From contig JAUNCU010000123.1 of the NCBI GenBank assembly GCA_030526455.1, positions 1-8,686 on the forward strand: a DNA stretch of 8,686 nucleotides, in the 5' to 3' direction. Below the pieces are notes generated by a model. The model worked only from the letters and a program-made list of their open reading frames with translations. It was not told the DNA's origin and searched no databases. This stretch comes from Bacteroidales bacterium. Its GTDB lineage: Bacteria; Bacteroidota; Bacteroidia; Bacteroidales; Muribaculaceae. The position numbers and the translations under genes were made by a program. This document shows, one piece after another, positions 1 through 6,215 of this stretch. Numbering within the stretch: the stretch's first letter is position 1; each line of letters starts with the position of its first letter.

Positions 1-142
1 CTATTTCGGCAGCGGCTTCATCTTTATTTTCCACTGCGGCTGTTTCCTCGCCTTCAGAATCGCTCTTTCCCGAGCAAGCGCCTGCCGTGCACGCCAGCAT
101 CAGTCCTGCCGTGGCAAGAAGAATGTATTTTCTAGTTTTCAT
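1..142 (-). CDS. Small lipoprotein, 5' part only (gene runs off the left edge)
   Basis: The first 47 codons of a leftward gene are visible, starting at the ATG whose A is position 142. The translation begins MKTRKYILLATAGLMLACTAG, a short basic start and a hydrophobic stretch, then Cys18 and Cys23. Either Cys could be the lipidated residue: MLAC and AGAC both resemble a relaxed Bacteroidetes lipobox. After Cys23 comes a low-complexity acidic/Ala-rich tail (SGKSDSEGEE, then ENKDEAAAEI), as in the linker of a tethered envelope lipoprotein and compatible with a surface-export signal. No domain is visible in the portion present. A close match to the Bacteroidetes promoter lies 39-70 nt upstream, which supports both the gene and this start. 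Function unknown. Confidence 0.7.
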   Translation of the reverse strand, partial: MKTRKYILLATAGLMLACTAGACSGKSDSEGEETAAVENKDEAAAEI

Positions 143-180
143 ATAATTTAATGTAGTTTGGCGTTAATGTTTAGCGAAAG

Positions 181-212
181 CAAATTTACTTTAGGGTGGG
201 CAATTCAGCAAA
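181..212 (-). promoter_or_regulatory. Bacteroidetes-type promoter for the left-edge lipoprotein gene
   Basis: Read on the minus strand, TTTG (209-212) is followed after 20 bp by TAAATTTG (181-188). This matches the -33 TTTG / -7 TAnnTTTG consensus of the Bacteroidetes primary sigma factor. It predicts a start of transcription near 175 and a leader of roughly 30 nt before the ATG at 142. Confidence 0.7.
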
Positions 213-231
213 TTTTTCAATTACTTTTTTG

Positions 232-239
232 TAATTTTG
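232..239 (+). promoter_or_regulatory. Candidate -7 box for pepO
   Basis: TAATTTTG fits TAnnTTTG and predicts a leader of about 70 nt before the pepO ATG. I see no good -33 TTTG at the expected distance; the place where it would lie coincides with the -33 box of the divergent lipoprotein promoter (209-212). The two promoters would therefore overlap back to back, and RNA polymerase may not occupy both at once (inference). Confidence 0.4.
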
Positions 240-317
240 CATTCGTGATGTAGTTTTTCAGCAAAGGCTGCGTCTATTAGGCAAACAATGGTTAGTAAAA
301 CAATCTAAATTTTTAAT

Positions 318-2348
318 ATGAAAACGATTAAGAAAATCACAATGGTGGCAACTGTGGCTCTCGCAGCCATGAGTGCCAATGCACAAGCCCCCGTTCACGG
401 TGTGAACAAGGCCGACATGGACATGAGTGTTCGCCCTGGCGACAATTTCTTCCAGTATGCTGGTGGTGGCTGGCTCAAGGCCAACCCCATGAAGCCTGAA
501 TTCTCAAGTTACGGCGTGTTTAACGAACTGGCCGAAACCAACCGCAAGCAAATTCTCGAACTCTTCGAAAACCTCTCGAAGGAAAAACACGAATTTGGCA
601 CCGTGGGCCAGAAGGTGGCCGACCTCTACAATATGGCAATGGACAGCGTTCGCCTCAACCGCGAAGGCGCTGCTCCTCTGCAAGCCGACCTCGCCAAGGT
701 GAAGGCTTTCACCAGAAAAGGCGACCTCACCGCCTTCATCGCTAATCAGCACATGTATCACGGCAACCCATTCTTCGGCATCGGTGTTTCTACCGACTTG
801 AAGAACAGCGACATGAACGTGATGTGGCTTGAAGGCGGCACATCGGGCATGCCCGACCGCGACTACTATCTCAACACCGACGACGACAGCCGCAAGAAGC
901 AAGAAGCCTACCGCGCTTTCCTGGTAAAGGTGTTCGAATTGAGTGGCTACAAAAAGAAAGAGGCCGAACGCGCTGCCAAGACTATCTACAAGATTGAATA
1001 CCAATTTGCAGAGGCAAAGATGACCCGCGCTGAAGCCCGCGATATGAGCAAACTCTATAACATCTACACCATCGAGATGCTCCAGAAAGACTTCCCCGCC
1101 ATCGACTGGGCTAGATACTTCGAGTTGATGGGTGTGAAGGGAGTGAAGCAGGTGATCCTCACCCAGCCTAAGGTGATGACTGTGGCTCAAAACCTCATGG
1201 GGTCGCTCTCCGAACAGGAAGTGAAGGACTACGTGGCTGGCACCATTATCAAGGGCGCCACCGGCGTGCTGAGCGACGATTTCACCAAGGCAAGTTTCGA
1301 CTTCTACGGCCGTGTGCTCAACGGACAGAAGGAACAGAAACCTCGCTGGAAACGCGCACTCAACTTCCCCAACAGCATGCTCGGCGAAGCAGTGGGCGAA
1401 CTCTATGTGAACAAATACTTCGCCGGCGAAAGCAAGGCTAAGATGCTCAAGATTATCGAAAATCTGCGCAAGGCACTCGCTGCACGCATCGCAGGCCTCA
1501 CCTGGATGAGCGACAGCACCAAGATCAACGCCCTCGTGAAACTCAACTCGTTCACCCCTAAGGTGGGCTACCCCGACAAGTGGCGCGACTACAGCCGCTT
1601 GACCATCGACCCAGCCAAGTCGCTCTACGACAACGTGAACGCCGCTGCCTATGTGGAAACACTGCGTAACCTCGAAAAATTCGGCAAACCAGTAGACAAG
1701 ACTGAATGGGGCATGACTCCTCAGACTGTGAACGCCTACTACAACCCCACCACCAACGAAATCTGCTTCCCAGCAGCCATTCTGCAAGCACCTTTCTTCG
1801 ACGTGGATGCCGACGATGCTACCAACTACGGTGCCATCGGCGTGGTGATCGGCCACGAAATGACTCACGGCTTCGACGACCAAGGCCGCAACTTCAACGC
1901 AGCCGGCAACATGGTGGACTGGTGGACTCCTGGCGACAGCGAACGCTTTAAAGCCGCTGCACAGAAACTGGTGGAACAGTTCAACGAAATCACCGTGGTG
2001 GGCGACCTCAAGGCTAACGGCCAACTCACCCTGGGCGAAAACATCGCCGACCAAGGTGGCCTTCGCGTGGCTTACGACGCGTTCAAGACCACGCTGCAAT
2101 ACCAGCAAGCCAAGGAAATCGACGGCTTCACCCCCACCCAGCGCTTCTACCTGAGTTACGGCCGCATCTGGGCTGAACACAACACCGACGAGGCCATCTA
2201 CCAGCAAACCAAGAGCGATCCTCACTCAATGGGTATCAACCGCGTGAACGCTACACTGCGCAACATCGACACTTGGTATGAAGCCTTCGGTGTGAAGAAG
2301 GGCGACAAGATGTGGCTCGCTCCTGAAAACCGCGCTATCATCTGGTAA
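318..2348 (+). CDS. pepO: M13 family zinc metalloendopeptidase (neprilysin/PepO family), exported
   Basis: 676 residues, the usual length for bacterial PepO-type M13 peptidases. Residues 1-22 form a type I signal peptide (MKTIKKI, hydrophobic stretch, ending SANA), with no lipobox, so the enzyme is expected in the periplasm or secreted. The N-terminal M13 domain opens with the conserved stretch VRPGDNFFQYAGGGWLK. In the C-terminal catalytic domain, NAYY (472-475) corresponds to the substrate-backbone-binding motif. HEMTH (513-517) is the HExxH zinc site with Glu514 as general base, and ENIAD (574-578) supplies the third zinc ligand Glu574. The protein ends ...IIW, matching the conserved terminal Trp of the family. 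All catalytic residues are present. M13 enzymes cleave short to medium peptides on the amino side of hydrophobic residues; the natural substrate here is unknown. A 573-aa antisense open frame over this gene is a shadow. Confidence 0.95.
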   Translation: MKTIKKITMVATVALAAMSANAQAPVHGVNKADMDMSVRPGDNFFQYAGGGWLKANPMKPEFSSYGVFNELAETNRKQILELFENLSKEKHEFGTVGQKVADLYNMAMDSVRLNREGAAPLQADLAKVKAFTRKGDLTAFIANQHMYHGNPFFGIGVSTDLKNSDMNVMWLEGGTSGMPDRDYYLNTDDDSRKKQEAYRAFLVKVFELSGYKKKEAERAAKTIYKIEYQFAEAKMTRAEARDMSKLYNIYTIEMLQKDFPAIDWARYFELMGVKGVKQVILTQPKVMTVAQNLMGSLSEQEVKDYVAGTIIKGATGVLSDDFTKASFDFYGRVLNGQKEQKPRWKRALNFPNSMLGEAVGELYVNKYFAGESKAKMLKIIENLRKALAARIAGLTWMSDSTKINALVKLNSFTPKVGYPDKWRDYSRLTIDPAKSLYDNVNAAAYVETLRNLEKFGKPVDKTEWGMTPQTVNAYYNPTTNEICFPAAILQAPFFDVDADDATNYGAIGVVIGHEMTHGFDDQGRNFNAAGNMVDWWTPGDSERFKAAAQKLVEQFNEITVVGDLKANGQLTLGENIADQGGLRVAYDAFKTTLQYQQAKEIDGFTPTQRFYLSYGRIWAEHNTDEAIYQQTKSDPHSMGINRVNATLRNIDTWYEAFGVKKGDKMWLAPENRAIIW

Positions 2349-2392
2349 CGAACGTATTACGACATTATTTCTGTTTCAATTTTAATGATTGC

Positions 2393-2433
2393 TGTAGGGA
2401 CGATGCCCACCACAAAGGGCAGCCGTCCCTACA
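2393..2433. repeat. REP-like hairpin (GTAGGGACG...CGTCCCTAC)
   Basis: A perfect 10-bp inverted repeat, TGTAGGGACG (2393-2402) and CGTCCCTACA (2424-2433), encloses a second inverted repeat, TGCCC (2404-2408) and GGGCA (2417-2421). The two stems stack with only small bulges. It ends three bases before the first ATG of the downstream lipoprotein gene. There is no T-run on its 3' side, so a classical intrinsic terminator is doubtful; a GTAG-beginning imperfect palindrome fits a dispersed REP/MITE-like element better. It could still act as a transcript-end or RNA-stability structure for pepO. Confidence 0.65.
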
Positions 2434-2436
2434 CTT

Positions 2437-3006
2437 ATGAAAAAGATGAACAAAAGTTTTTACTATATCTCAGCCGCTTTCGCCCTGCTGATGGTGGGCG
2501 GCAACTCCTGTGGAAAAAGCGCCGAAGAAAAGGCCGCTCAAGCCAAGCAGGATTCCATCGACTCGGTACACCGCGCCGACTCCGTCTTTGAAGCACAGAC
2601 GCAGCACATGCTCGACCTCGACACCTTCATCGACAAGCGCTCCGACAGCATTCATAACCCACAAAAGTACGCTCCCGTCATGGATCTCGACAAGGACGCA
2701 GAAGGCTTCGTGAACCAAGTGATGGAAGGCTACGTGCGCGCCCTCAACCGCGGCGCCAACGTGAGCACACACATCGGAGGCGACGTCACCAACAAAGTGC
2801 TCAGCCAACTCACCGACCTCAACGGCGGCCCATCGCAAGCCACCGACGCCGACGGCAACCGCGTGCGCTACGAATTGAAATCGGTGAAAGACGCCGGCAA
2901 CCACTGGTTCACCGTAACCTGGACCCGCGGTCAAGAAACCCTCACCACCAAGGTAAGAGTAGCCAAAAACGGCCCCAAAAAACTCCGCATCGAAGAGATG
3001 AAGTGA
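2437..3006 (+). CDS. Hypothetical lipoprotein, unrecognised family
   Basis: 189 residues from ATG 2437; an in-frame ATG three codons later (2446) is an equally possible start. The N-terminus MKKMNKSFYYISAAFALLMV followed by GGNSC gives a signal peptide with lipid-attachable Cys25, then an acidic/Lys-rich helical linker (KSAEEKAAQAKQD). I recognise no domain in the rest. Residues of about 60-125 look mixed helical (YVRALNRGANVSTHIGG), and the last 50 residues alternate like a small beta sheet (VRYELKSVKDAGNHWFTVTW onward, ending LRIEEMK). It could be an envelope-anchored, DUF-type small domain. It follows pepO by 88 nt with no TAnnTTTG promoter seen in the gap, so co-transcription with pepO is possible, although the 2393-2433 hairpin lies between them. 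Codon use resembles pepO. Confidence 0.75.
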   Translation: MKKMNKSFYYISAAFALLMVGGNSCGKSAEEKAAQAKQDSIDSVHRADSVFEAQTQHMLDLDTFIDKRSDSIHNPQKYAPVMDLDKDAEGFVNQVMEGYVRALNRGANVSTHIGGDVTNKVLSQLTDLNGGPSQATDADGNRVRYELKSVKDAGNHWFTVTWTRGQETLTTKVRVAKNGPKKLRIEEMK

Positions 3007-3059
3007 GACAGGTGAAGGCTAGATACTTAGAGCAGAAGTAGAGAACCGACGAGAGCCAA

Positions 3060-3187
3060 GCCGTCGGAGACGGCTAATTATGCGAAACGCCATGCAAGCG
3101 AAGGACGTTGCGCAGCAACGGCCGAGCGCGGCTTGGCGACCGGGGAACCGTCCCTCCCACGAGCCTCGGAGAGGGTCGATTGTGGTA
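3060..3187 (+). repeat. Left arm of RAYT inverted repeat, multi-hairpin
   Basis: The left copy of the flanking element. From outside to inside it holds four parts. The first is hairpin GCCGTC-GGA-GACGGC (3060-3074). The second is central hairpin CGTTGC-GCA-GCAACG (3106-3120). The third is a weak hairpin GGGA-ACCG-TCCC (3143-3154) in a stretch not shared with the right arm. The fourth is hairpin CCTC-GGA-GAGG (3164-3174), inside a 27-bp block (3161-3187) found without mismatch in the right arm. The stretch between the first two hairpins is also nearly identical in both arms, with two mismatches. Confidence 0.85.
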
Positions 3188-3201
3188 ATAGCAAAGTGAA
3201 A

Positions 3202-3233
3202 ATTGACTATTGCCCCAAAAACTACTATATTTG
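3202..3233 (+). promoter_or_regulatory. Promoter of the RAYT gene
   Basis: ATTG (3202-3205), a 20-bp spacer and TATATTTG (3226-3233) match the Bacteroidetes promoter with one mismatch in the -33 box. It predicts transcription from about 3238, which places the in-frame ATG at 3210 upstream of the start and decides for ATG 3255. The promoter appears intact although the gene is broken. Confidence 0.6.
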
Positions 3234-3254
3234 CAAATAAAAAAACTGCACACT

Positions 3255-3698
3255 ATGAGCCGAGTAAATGCCATTTACCACATCGTAATCAACACGAAAA
3301 ATCGCCAGATGACCATCAGGAATGATCATCGAGAGGACTTGTACCGATTAATCTGGAAGATTATCAAAAATCACAACTGCGTACTTTATCGCATCAATGG
3401 GATGCCCAACCACTTGCATATACTCCTAGATTTAAAGCCCACAATAGCATTGTCTGACCTCGTCAGGGAAATCAAATAGGCAAGCAGTGAGTTTGCCCGC
3501 ACATGCGGATTTTTTCCAGAGTGGGACGGATGGGGAAAAGAATATGCTGCGTTTTCGGTATCGTATGAGTCGCGGGAATCCGTCATCGAATATATCAAGG
3601 GCCAGCAAGAGCACCATGCCGAAGACACCTTCGAAGAGGAATTCAAAATCCTGGCTCAAAAGAACGGAATCACTTGGAGCGAGTATTTACTGACCTGA
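3255..3698 (+). pseudogene. RAYT / IS200-like Y1 transposase, interrupted by one in-frame TAG
   Basis: Starting at ATG 3255 the frame reads MSRVNAIYHIVINTKNRQ..., the opening beta strand typical of Y1 (TnpA_REP-type) transposases, and reaches a TAG at 3477-3479 (codon 75). The same frame then continues without shift to TGA 3696-3698, 147 codons plus stop in all, the normal length of the family. His53-Leu54-His55 (NHLHILLDL) is the HUH metal-binding motif. Tyr113 in EYIKGQQEHH, followed by His120-His121, is the expected catalytic tyrosine region. The stop falls in ...VREIK|stop|ASSEF..., where relatives usually have Lys or Arg, so one A-to-T change in AAG would explain it. As written, the HUH half (74 aa) is separated from the tyrosine half, so the enzyme should be inactive unless TAG is read through. 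Everything else looks undecayed, implying a recent lesion or a sequencing error. Confidence 0.8.
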
Positions 3699-3712
3699 TT
3701 TTCATTGGTTGC

Positions 3713-3837
3713 TACCACAATCGACCCTCTCCGAGGCTCAATCATTGAGCGACGTTAGTCACCAAGCCGCGCTCGCGAATTGCTGCGCAATTCACTCGCT
3801 TGCATGGTGTTTCGCATAATTTGCCGTCTCCGACGGC
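3713..3837 (-). repeat. Right arm of RAYT inverted repeat, multi-hairpin
   Basis: Inverted copy of the left arm; aligned, the two differ by only 3 nt in length. From the gene outward it holds CCTC-TCC-GAGG (3726-3736), a perfect palindrome GCTCAAT-C-ATTGAGC (3736-3750) specific to this arm, central hairpin GAATTGC-TGC-GCAATTC (3777-3793) and outer hairpin GCCGTC-TCC-GACGGC (3823-3837). The 27-bp block at 3713-3739 is identical to 3161-3187 of the left arm. Its inner end begins 15 nt after the transposase stop codon. Confidence 0.85.
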
Positions 3838-3931
3838 GGCGGGTGAACGCCTGGCATGGTCGTAGTTCTTGAATTTATGGGCAGGCTGTATATATGTGAG
3901 CATTTGCACTGAGCCCAATAATACCGAAAAT

Positions 3932-3969
3932 AATTCGGGCGCACCGTTTTTGCTTGGTGCGCCCGAATT
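3932..3969 (-). terminator. Intrinsic terminator of the glyQS-FKBP transcript
   Basis: A perfect 14-bp stem, AATTCGGGCGCACC (3932-3945) with GGTGCGCCCGAATT (3956-3969) and a 10-nt loop, ends 35 nt past the FKBP stop. Read leftward it is followed by the T-rich ATTATTTTCGG, so it suits the minus-strand genes. A second, weaker hairpin, ATAATAGC (3980-3987) with GCTATTAT (4001-4008), overlaps the FKBP stop codon. Between this terminator and the RAYT right arm (3838-3931) I see no gene, repeat or promoter. Confidence 0.8.
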
Positions 3970-4004
3970 CTGTATCAGTATAATAGCCTTTGTGAGGGCT
4001 GCTA

Positions 4005-4559
4005 TTATGGTTTTGCTTCGTAGTAAGGGATGCCCTTGAGTTTGATGTCGAACACCAGGGTTGAGTAGCCCTTGATTGAGCCGTAGTCGTAGGTGCCGTA
4101 GCCTTGGTTGTAAGGAATCACCACGCGGCAACTGTCGCCAATGTGCATACGGGTGATGGCGATGCCCCATCCGCTAATCACGCTTGAGAAATTAGTGCGG
4201 AAGATACTGTCGCCATAGGCTTGCGTGAGGTTGAAGGATGAGTCGGCTGGCGTTCCGTCGTACATGGTGAGGCGGTACTTCACGTCCACAGTAGAGGTGT
4301 AGAGTGGCGAGAGATTCTTCTCGGTGGTCTTGGGGTCGTTAAACCAGTGCATCAGCACCTGGGCATTAGGATCCCAAGGGGCAATCACCACCTTGTAGAA
4401 GGCGCTGCCGTCCTTGTCCTTCAGTTGCGATTGCTCCTGGTAGAATTTCAGGTTAGCGTCGCGCCAAGCCGTGTCCACGTTAGCGTCATCACCCATGCAG
4501 GAGGTGAAAAGCGAACTGGCCACCAAGAGCATCATTAAATATAAAGGAAATTTCTTCAT
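4005..4559 (-). CDS. FKBP-type peptidyl-prolyl cis-trans isomerase, lipoprotein
   Basis: 184 residues. Residues 1-20 are a lipoprotein signal (MKKFPLYLMMLLVASSLFTS) with the lipidated Cys21 followed by MGDDA; two acidic residues just after the Cys fit the Bacteroidetes surface-export signal, so the protein may face outward. The C-terminal half is an FKBP domain: VKYRLTMYDGTPADSSF (strand and loop), VISGWGIAITRMHIGDSCRV (the core, with the conserved Trp in the active-site floor) and IPYNQGYGTYDYGSIKGYST, then LVFDIKLKGI. FKBPs catalyse isomerisation of Xaa-Pro bonds during folding. The usual AYG.. motif reads NQGYGTYDYG, a Bacteroidetes-like variant, and whether activity is full is not clear. 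The N-terminal 80 residues before the domain are family-specific. It begins 26 nt after the glyQS stop and shares its terminator, so it is probably the second gene of that transcript. Confidence 0.85.
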   Translation of the reverse strand: MKKFPLYLMMLLVASSLFTSCMGDDANVDTAWRDANLKFYQEQSQLKDKDGSAFYKVVIAPWDPNAQVLMHWFNDPKTTEKNLSPLYTSTVDVKYRLTMYDGTPADSSFNLTQAYGDSIFRTNFSSVISGWGIAITRMHIGDSCRVVIPYNQGYGTYDYGSIKGYSTLVFDIKLKGIPYYEAKP

Positions 4560-4585
4560 TATCGGTAACTTAAGAAATGATGTGA

Positions 4586-6130
4586 TTACACGAGTTTCTT
4601 CAACAGGCTGTTGAGGCTACATTCCTTGCTGATGATAGCGTGAAGTTCCTCAATCGACACACGCTGCTGCTCCATGGTTTCGCGGTCGCGAATGGTGACG
4701 GTGTTGTCTTCGAGGGTCTGGCCATCCACGGTGATACAGTAAGGAGTACCGATGGCGTCCATGCGGCGATAGCGCTTACCCACAGAGTCTTTCTCGTCGT
4801 AGCGGCAAGCGAAGTCGAATTTCAGCAGGTTCATGATTTCGTGAGCCTTTTCGGGCAGACCGTCCTTCTTCACCAGTGGGAGGATAGCGCACTTCACTGG
4901 AGCGAGAGCCTTTGGCAAGTGGAGCACCACGCGGGTGTCGCCACCTTCAAGCGCCTGCTCTTCGTAACTTGAGCAGAGCACAGAGAGGAACATGCGGTCC
5001 ACACCGATCGAAGTTTCGATCACGTAAGGAGTGTAACTCTTGTTGAGTTCGGGGTCGAAGTATTGGATTTTCTTCTTAGAGAATTTTTCGTGCTGGCTGA
5101 GGTCGAAGTCGGTGCGGCTGTGAATACCTTCCACTTCCTTGAAGCCGAATGGCATCTTGAATTCGATGTCGGTAGCGGCATTAGCATAGTGAGCGAGTTT
5201 TTCGTGATCGTGGTAGCGATACTTTTCGTCGCCCATGCCCAGAGCCTTGTGCCACTTGAGGCGGAATTCCTTCCAAGTCTTGAACCACTCGAGTTCTTCA
5301 CCTGGGCGCACGAAGAATTGCATTTCCATCTGTTCGAATTCGCGCATGCGGAAGATGAACTGGCGAGCCACGATTTCGTTACGGAAAGCCTTACCGATTT
5401 GTGCGATACCGAATGGGATGCGCATGCGGCCGGTCTTTTGCACGTTGAGGAAGTTCACGAAGATACCTTGCGCGGTTTCGGGGCGCAGATACACGTTCAT
5501 GGTAGAATCGGCGCTTGAGCCCATCTCGGTCTTGAACATGAGGTTGAACTGACGCACGTCGGTCCAGTTCTTGGTGCCAGAGATTGGGTCGACGATGCCG
5601 TAGTCTTCAATGATTTGGCGAAGTTCCTTCAGGTCGTTGGCGTTCATCGCGTCGCTGAAGCGCTGGTGCAGTTCGTCGCGCTTCTTAGCGTTTTCGAGCA
5701 CACGAGGATTGGTTTGGCGGAACATGGCCTCGTCGAAACTTTCGCCGAAGCGCTTTGCTGCCTTTTCCACTTCCTTGTTGATTTTCTCTTCTATTTTTGC
5801 GATTTCGTCTTCAATGAGCACATCGGCGCGGTAGCGCTTCTTTGAGTCGCGGTTGTCAACCAATGGGTCGTTGAATGCGTCAACGTGGCCACTGGCCTTC
5901 CAGATGGTGGGGTGCATGAAGATAGCCGAGTCGATGCCCACGATGTTTTCGTGCAGCAGGGTCATCGCTTCCCACCAGTAGCGCTTGATGTTGTTTTTCA
6001 TTTCCACGCCGTTCTGGCCATAGTCGTAAACAGCACCGAGGCCATCGTAGATTTCACTTGAAGGGAACACGAAACCATACTCTTTAGCGTGTGATACAAT
6101 TTTCTTGAAAACGTCTTCTTGTTTTGCCAT
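4586..6130 (-). CDS. glyQS: Glycine--tRNA ligase, single-chain (class II, dimeric type)
   Basis: 514 residues from the ATG at 6130 (MAKQEDVFKKI), the start I recall for Bacteroidales orthologues; the frame stays open 23 codons further to an ATG at 6199, but that stretch is not protein-like and crosses a hairpin. The enzyme charges tRNA-Gly with glycine in the cytoplasm. VFPSSEIYDGLGAVYDYGQN (21-40) and the region around NNIKRYWWEAM (46-56) are the class II motif 1 region. FRNEI...FRMREFEQMEMQFF from Phe249 is motif 2, binding ATP and the acceptor end. GVDRMFLSVL with Arg379 is motif 3. Residues of about 410-514 form the anticodon-binding domain (CAILPLVKKDGL..., ending near SLLKKLV). All three motifs are intact. 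It is followed after 26 nt by the FKBP gene. Confidence 0.96.
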   Translation of the reverse strand: MAKQEDVFKKIVSHAKEYGFVFPSSEIYDGLGAVYDYGQNGVEMKNNIKRYWWEAMTLLHENIVGIDSAIFMHPTIWKASGHVDAFNDPLVDNRDSKKRYRADVLIEDEIAKIEEKINKEVEKAAKRFGESFDEAMFRQTNPRVLENAKKRDELHQRFSDAMNANDLKELRQIIEDYGIVDPISGTKNWTDVRQFNLMFKTEMGSSADSTMNVYLRPETAQGIFVNFLNVQKTGRMRIPFGIAQIGKAFRNEIVARQFIFRMREFEQMEMQFFVRPGEELEWFKTWKEFRLKWHKALGMGDEKYRYHDHEKLAHYANAATDIEFKMPFGFKEVEGIHSRTDFDLSQHEKFSKKKIQYFDPELNKSYTPYVIETSIGVDRMFLSVLCSSYEEQALEGGDTRVVLHLPKALAPVKCAILPLVKKDGLPEKAHEIMNLLKFDFACRYDEKDSVGKRYRRMDAIGTPYCITVDGQTLEDNTVTIRDRETMEQQRVSIEELHAIISKECSLNSLLKKLV

Positions 6131-6160
6131 AATTTTAATGAAATTTGTTTTGTTGCCGGA

Positions 6161-6215
6161 CCCGGGTAGCCGGGCTAAACTAATTATTTTTATTTGCATA
6201 GCGGCACCTTGCCGC
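6161..6215 (-). promoter_or_regulatory. Structured leader of glyQS: two hairpins
   Basis: Between the predicted transcription start (about 6220) and the ATG at 6130, the leader holds GCGGCA-CCT-TGCCGC (6201-6215, 6-bp stem) and CCCGG-GTAG-CCGGG (6161-6174, 5-bp stem; sequences given on the plus strand). They are separated by an A/T-rich stretch and followed by an A/T-rich stretch up to the ATG. No T-box specifier or anti-terminator layout is recognisable, and no T-run follows either stem. Control of the synthetase is an inference. Confidence 0.35.

Larger units (their letters stand above)
3060..3837 (+). mobile_element. RAYT unit: broken Y1 transposase inside ~125-bp inverted structured repeats (REPtron-like)
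   Basis: A tyrosine transposase reading frame (3255-3698) is enclosed by two related sequences in inverted orientation (3060-3187 and 3713-3837). The inner ends of the arms lie 15-70 nt from the frame, and the transposase promoter lies inside the unit. This is the layout described for REP-associated tyrosine transposases with flanking inverted REPs. The arms here are much longer than the 20-40 nt REPs of gammaproteobacteria. The unit lies in a convergent gap between a rightward lipoprotein gene ending at 3006 and a leftward FKBP gene ending at 4005, where insertion breaks nothing. The exact outer boundaries are uncertain; homology between the arms stops at 3060 and 3837. I see no obvious target-site duplication, as expected for this family. 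Confidence 0.7.

Noticed and set aside
504..2225. 573-codon open frame antisense to pepO
   Set aside because: It has no family likeness or credible start, and it lies exactly opposite a gene with complete catalytic motifs; a long antisense frame is expected from the codon bias of pepO.
3210..3254. Earlier in-frame ATG at 3210 for the transposase
   Set aside because: It lies upstream of the promoter -7 box (3226-3233), and the family begins near MSRVNAIYH, i.e. ATG 3255.
3487..3693. Separate short plus-strand gene after the TAG
   Set aside because: It is in another frame; the real coding signal (EYIKGQQEHH onward) continues in the transposase frame.
3742..4170. 142-codon minus-strand frame across the RAYT right arm and the FKBP 3' end
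   Set aside because: It runs through the structured repeat, the terminator and the FKBP gene in the wrong frame; its composition is not protein-like.
5063..5845. Several 70-150-codon plus-strand frames opposite glyQS
   Set aside because: All are antisense shadows of a gene with intact class II synthetase motifs.
6131..6199. N-terminal extension of glyQS from ATG 6199
   Set aside because: The family starts at MAKQED, and the added residues cross a GC-rich hairpin and show no conserved features; kept only as a low-interest finding.
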